From CAZTLI01 sp964614375 (GTDB lineage: Bacteria > Chloroflexota > Anaerolineae > Aggregatilineales > Phototrophicaceae), in the NCBI GenBank assembly GCA_964614375.1, contig CAZTLI010000196.1:1-9312 (forward strand): 9,312 nucleotides of DNA. Reading direction: 5' to 3'. A model generated the notes under the pieces. That model searched no databases, was not told the origin of the DNA, and saw nothing but the letters and a program-made list of their open reading frames with translations. Below are positions 6,196 to 9,312 of this stretch, in pieces (position 1 is the first letter of the stretch; each line of letters starts with the position of its first letter). Made by a program: the position numbers and the translations under genes.

Positions 6196-7953
6196 TTAGC
6201 TGCTTGCCGCCGATTTCTCGCGTTCTTCCATTTCCATTCGTACCAGTTCCCGTCGCAGCGTCTTGCCCACGTCTGTTTTTGGCAGTTCCGGGACAAATGA
6301 AAACCGTGTTGGAATCTCATAGCGTGCAAGGTGTTTACCGGCATGTTCAACTAACTCTTCTTCAGTGGCGGATTGATCGGGCTTCAAGACAATCCATGCC
6401 TTGAGCGATTCCTGCCCCTCTTTTTCGGGATGTGGAATGGCGGCAACGCCGACTTCGAGTACAGCCGGGTGGTCTTTGAGTACCTTTTCGACAGATGCCG
6501 GATACACATTATAGCCGCCGATGAGCGCCATATCCTTCTTGCGGTCTACGATATAAAAATACCCATCTTCATCCATGCGGGCGATGTCCCCGGTATGCAG
6601 CCAGATTTTACCGTCGCGTTCCCGGAGCACATTGGACGTTTCGGTGGGCATTCCATGATAACCCTTCATGACGTTGGGTGCAGAGATGATCAGCTCACCC
6701 ACATCACCCACGTCAATAATCGCTTGACCATCGTCAGAGTCCACAATCAGGCAATCGACATCGGGCAGCGGAATGCCAATCGACCCTGTGCGATTTTCGC
6801 CCTTCAGCGGATTAAAATGTGTGCCTGTGGGCGCTTCGCTCATGCCGAATCCTTCACGCAGCGATGCCCCGCTCAGACGCTCAAATTCGCGTTTAGTGGC
6901 CGGCGGCAATGGCGCAGACCCGCTAATCGCCGCGCGAATTGTCTTGAGGTTGATTTTACCCTCACGCACAGCGGGATGATTGTTAATCGCGTTATAGAGG
7001 GCAGGAACACCATGAAACAGCGTCGGTTGGAAAGTGTTGATGGTGTCTAATAGGTCTTCTATATCGCGCGCGTTAATGACAAGTGCAATCCGTGCGCCCA
7101 TTTTGATGCCGAGACTGAGGATAGCGACCATGCCAAACACATGAAATAGTGGCAGCGCGCCAATAAATATTTCATTCTGGGGCGGAATATCTTCGCCCAG
7201 AAAGGCGTGCATCTGCATTACATTTGCGACTAAACCTCTGTGAGTCGCCATTGCCGCTTTAGAGACGCCCGTCGTGCCGCCAGTATATTGAAACAGGGCT
7301 AAATCGTCGCCATTTACAGCTACTTTGGCGCGCTGACCTGCATGACGTGTAAGGACATCTTGCAGCCACACATCGCCTGCGCCCAACTGCTCTATGCGAT
7401 GCCCATCTTTCTTTTCGCGTGCGAGGGTGAACAGGAATTTGCCCAATCCGGGAAAATATTCTTTAACGTTGGTTGCAATTACCGTCTTAACCTTAGTCTT
7501 GGATTGTACCTGTTTGACTGCGTTGTAAAACAGCGTGAGGGTGAGGACGATTTCGGCGTCGCAATCGTTGAGTTGATACTGTAATTTGTCGGGTGGATAG
7601 GTGGGATTCGTCGCCGCAACCACGCCGCCAGCTTTCAAAATCGCATAAAAGCTGATGACGAAGGCGGCACAATTGGGCATAACCACGGCCACACGATCAC
7701 CCTTTTTTAGCCCTAAATCTACCAATCCCGCTGCCAGCGCATCGGACAGCGAATCGAGTTCTTTATAGGTCATGGTGCTGGCACGACGACCAAACAACGG
7801 CAGATGTAGACTGGTGATAATCGCCGGGTTCGCGGGAAATTTTTTGGCGCTGTCGCTCAAGAATTGATGCAGCGGTATATCAGGATACTCAAGTGTCGCC
7901 GGACATCCTGGATCATACCGTTTTGTCCAGGGACGGTCTGCATATGTAACCAT
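6196..7953 (-). CDS. Long-chain fatty acid--CoA ligase, FadD type (upstream paralog)
   Basis: This is the same reaction class as the downstream gene, with 585 residues from ATG 7953. Motifs seen: YTGGTTGVSKAA (223-234), LPLFHVFG (267-274), GFGMSEA (370-376), HTGDIARMDEDGYF (453-466), VDRKKDMALIGGYNVYP (469-485) and catalytic Lys564 in PKTDVGKTLRREL. It is clearly a tandem duplicate of the neighbour: in the 50-residue block beginning GGVVAATNPTYPP, 38 positions are identical. Differences at functional sites include GYGMSET versus GFGMSEA and SKGAMLTH versus SKAAMATH, which hint at altered acyl or adenylate handling. The frame can be extended to TTG 7974, but the SD (GGAG, 7967-7964) lies inside that extension and the extra residues have no counterpart in the paralog, so ATG 7953 was chosen. 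It is the first cistron, 78 bp before the second. Confidence 0.93.
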   Translation of the reverse strand: MVTYADRPWTKRYDPGCPATLEYPDIPLHQFLSDSAKKFPANPAIITSLHLPLFGRRASTMTYKELDSLSDALAAGLVDLGLKKGDRVAVVMPNCAAFVISFYAILKAGGVVAATNPTYPPDKLQYQLNDCDAEIVLTLTLFYNAVKQVQSKTKVKTVIATNVKEYFPGLGKFLFTLAREKKDGHRIEQLGAGDVWLQDVLTRHAGQRAKVAVNGDDLALFQYTGGTTGVSKAAMATHRGLVANVMQMHAFLGEDIPPQNEIFIGALPLFHVFGMVAILSLGIKMGARIALVINARDIEDLLDTINTFQPTLFHGVPALYNAINNHPAVREGKINLKTIRAAISGSAPLPPATKREFERLSGASLREGFGMSEAPTGTHFNPLKGENRTGSIGIPLPDVDCLIVDSDDGQAIIDVGDVGELIISAPNVMKGYHGMPTETSNVLRERDGKIWLHTGDIARMDEDGYFYIVDRKKDMALIGGYNVYPASVEKVLKDHPAVLEVGVAAIPHPEKEGQESLKAWIVLKPDQSATEEELVEHAGKHLARYEIPTRFSFVPELPKTDVGKTLRRELVRMEMEEREKSAASS

Positions 7954-8007
7954 GCTTGTAAGTCTCCAATTCAAACAACTAGCTACCGTTAGATTTATTT
8001 AAATTTA

Positions 8008-8036
8008 AGTATAGTAGATGACATGAACAGCGGCAA
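8008..8036 (-). promoter_or_regulatory. Promoter of the ligase gene pair
   Basis: On the minus strand, -35 TTGCCG (8036-8031) is followed by a 17-bp spacer and -10 TATACT (8013-8008, 5 of 6 matches). Transcription would start near 8001, giving a leader of about 48 nt. A palindromic TTAAATTTAA (7999-8008) overlaps the -10 edge and start point and could be an operator. AT-rich self-complementary runs are common by chance, so this is only a candidate. Confidence 0.6.
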
Positions 8037-8132
8037 ACATTTGTGCCGTAACGCCGGAAAATATCCATAAGCATCTGTCTAATGTTCGCATTTCTTTAGA
8101 TTTTTATCCGAAGCTATAACGTAATGCTATCG

Positions 8133-8161
8133 TTCAGTCAATACAGGGCTTGTGTTATAAT
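8133..8161 (+). promoter_or_regulatory. Extended -10 promoter of the coiled-coil gene
   Basis: TG-T-TATAAT (8153-8161) is a full-consensus extended -10. A weak -35 TTCAGT (8133-8138) lies 17 bp upstream of the hexamer. The start would be near 8168, giving a leader of about 45 nt. A small hairpin GGGT/ACCC (8187-8190 with 8196-8199) sits just before the SD. The rest of the 7954-8212 divergent region (about 8040-8130) shows nothing further that I can support. Confidence 0.65.
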
Positions 8162-8199
8162 CGGACTGCAAAAGGGCAAACGAGAAGGGTCGTGTACCC

Positions 8200-8205
8200 G
8201 GAGGG
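8200..8205 (+). promoter_or_regulatory. Shine-Dalgarno site of the coiled-coil gene
   Basis: GGAGGG lies 7 nt before ATG at 8213, a near-ideal site that decides the start. Confidence 0.75.
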
Positions 8206-8212
8206 ACTATAG

Positions 8213-9312
8213 ATGGATATTAATCAGGCTGCCCGAATGATTGAATGGTTGGATGAAGAACGCCGCCGCGATAAATCCTTGATTGCGACGTTGGAAGAAC
8301 GCCTTGCCCAACAGCAGCAGCTTATTGAGAACTTTCAGCGTCGTATGAACAGTATTGAATCTGAGCAGACCGTTATGCAGGGTTCGATGGTCACGAGTGA
8401 ACGCGAGGGCGAACTCAAGGAATTGATTCGGCGCGAAATGCGACAATTGCTTGAAAGTACCGAAGCCAAACGCCTGACTGCCGAACGCGAGGCGGATCGC
8501 CGTCATGAACTACAACTTCAAACGTTGACCCGGTCGATTGCTGAACAGGAAGAAAAAGTGTCGCGTTATGAAAAGCAGGCCATGTCCATCGCCGATCTCA
8601 ACGCCGAGCGCGAGCGGATGAAGACGATAGTGACGAGTTTGCAGCAGCGCGTTGAAGATTTAGTCAAATTGCAAGAAGAACCAGACCGGCGGTTGGCTTT
8701 TCTCGAAGAACAGCGTCGTCAAGATGCGCGCCGTATTTCTGAATCGGAAACCGAAGTCCCCGACTTGCGTAAGAGTATTGACAGTGTGCGGACAAAAACA
8801 GCTCTGATAGAAGAACTGGCCTTACGCAATGAACGCCGTGTGCAGGAAGTGTTCAACAGTGAAAGCGAACGCCGGGACCAGATTCAAGCCTTTATTGACC
8901 AGCAAACGCTGCTCTTGCAGCAGCGTGACCAGCAAATTAGCGATTTGGTCAAGCGGTTTGGGGAAAATGATGACGCGATGCAGCGCAATCTGGAACGTTT
9001 TGAAACATGGTCTGAAGCCTATCGCAATATGAAACGCATTATTGACGATTTTGAACGTATTGGTGATCGCTTAGAACGGCGCATCAATGAAGTTGCCGAA
9101 ATGCAGCGTTTGAGTGAAGAACGCTTCCGACAAGAATGGAACGATTGGCAGGCCGACGACCAGAAACGCTGGAAGCAATATACCCTGTCTACAGACGAAA
9201 TCTGGCGCAACCACGATAAGGAATTTGACCGCTATGTACAGCGTGTCGTTGATATAGACGAAGCGATCCGCCCCCTTGAAGATAGTCTTGCCCGTCTATG
9301 GAAGTTGGAACG
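8213..9312 (+). CDS. Long coiled-coil protein of unknown function (3' end cut by window edge)
   Basis: The frame is open for 366 codons to the window edge without a stop. The sequence is dominated by Glu, Arg, Gln and Leu in heptad-like patterns from about residue 10 to the end (for example DEERRRDKSLIATLEERLAQQQQ). No cysteine is present, and proline and glycine are very rare, with only three prolines. There is no signal peptide or membrane segment, so it should be a cytoplasmic, highly alpha-helical rod. The region around 304-335 is rich in Trp (EWNDWQADDQKRWKQY, DEIWRNH), which is unusual for a plain coiled coil and may mark a packing or binding surface. I cannot name a family; SMC-like or cytoskeletal roles would be guesses. 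It has its own strong promoter and SD and is transcribed away from the ligase pair. Confidence 0.85.
   Translation, partial: MDINQAARMIEWLDEERRRDKSLIATLEERLAQQQQLIENFQRRMNSIESEQTVMQGSMVTSEREGELKELIRREMRQLLESTEAKRLTAEREADRRHELQLQTLTRSIAEQEEKVSRYEKQAMSIADLNAERERMKTIVTSLQQRVEDLVKLQEEPDRRLAFLEEQRRQDARRISESETEVPDLRKSIDSVRTKTALIEELALRNERRVQEVFNSESERRDQIQAFIDQQTLLLQQRDQQISDLVKRFGENDDAMQRNLERFETWSEAYRNMKRIIDDFERIGDRLERRINEVAEMQRLSEERFRQEWNDWQADDQKRWKQYTLSTDEIWRNHDKEFDRYVQRVVDIDEAIRPLEDSLARLWKLE

Noticed and set aside
6373..7050. 225-codon plus-strand frame opposite the upstream ligase
   Set aside because: It mirrors the conserved coding strand of the ligase. A similar long shadow (4279-4917) occurs opposite the paralog, as expected from shared codon pattern rather than a real gene.
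7954..7974. TTG start giving the upstream ligase seven more residues
   Set aside because: The SD lies inside this extension, and the paralog has no matching residues. ATG 7953 restores identical spacing and aligned N-termini in both copies.
8207..8506. 99-codon minus-strand frame opposite the start of the coiled-coil gene
   Set aside because: It is antisense to a gene with a strong promoter, SD and coherent heptad pattern. It has no motif of its own.
1..9312. CRISPR array, insertion sequence, phage or defence system
   Set aside because: No regularly spaced repeats, transposase, integrase, terminal inverted repeats or known defence-gene motifs were seen on either strand.

Overview
The window looks like a bacterial chromosome segment, most likely from Chloroflexota (Anaerolineae-like). 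This is an inference from protein style: a STAND-remnant/BTAD regulator, tandem FadD-type ligases with a distinctive insert before the ATP loop, and the flavour of the GyrB sequence. No 16S rRNA or other taxonomic marker is present. Base composition is moderate, and I see no mobile element, CRISPR array or plasmid feature. The content reads as ordinary chromosomal DNA with a few unusual regulatory segments.

Layout. Positions 1-1711 (minus) hold the first 570 codons of gyrB, cut by the window edge before its C-terminal tail. Next comes a gene-poor stretch of about 350 bp. It contains the gyrB leader and, facing the other way, a good sigma-70-type promoter for a tRNA-Arg(UCU) gene at 2063-2135. 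A hairpin at 2145-2169, with T-rich runs on both sides, can end both the tRNA transcript and the convergent gene at 2190-3476 (minus). That gene encodes a BTAD-type transcription regulator whose N-terminal NTPase domain has lost its Walker A lysine. Across a 303-bp divergent region lies a GTG-start gene for a four-helix membrane protein of unknown family (3780-4352, plus). The divergent region carries a 14-bp perfect palindrome over the regulator's own -10 element, a 10-bp-period direct repeat, and a roughly 140-nt leader that can fold into a long hairpin. The membrane-protein gene overlaps tail-to-tail by 14 bp with a pair of tandem paralogous long-chain acyl-CoA ligases (4339-6117 and 6196-7953, both minus). 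The pair is probably transcribed as one unit from a promoter near 8010-8036. Divergent from it, a strong extended -10 promoter drives a long, cysteine-free coiled-coil protein (8213 onward, plus), which is cut by the right edge.

How the parts may work together. The two ligases would activate fatty acids to acyl-CoAs for beta-oxidation or lipid synthesis. The BTAD protein sits divergently beside the membrane-protein gene and may control it and itself. This is inferred from layout only. GyrB and the tRNA are housekeeping genes. The least explained parts of the window are the structured leader at 3638-3740, the regulator with a dead P-loop, and the coiled-coil protein.
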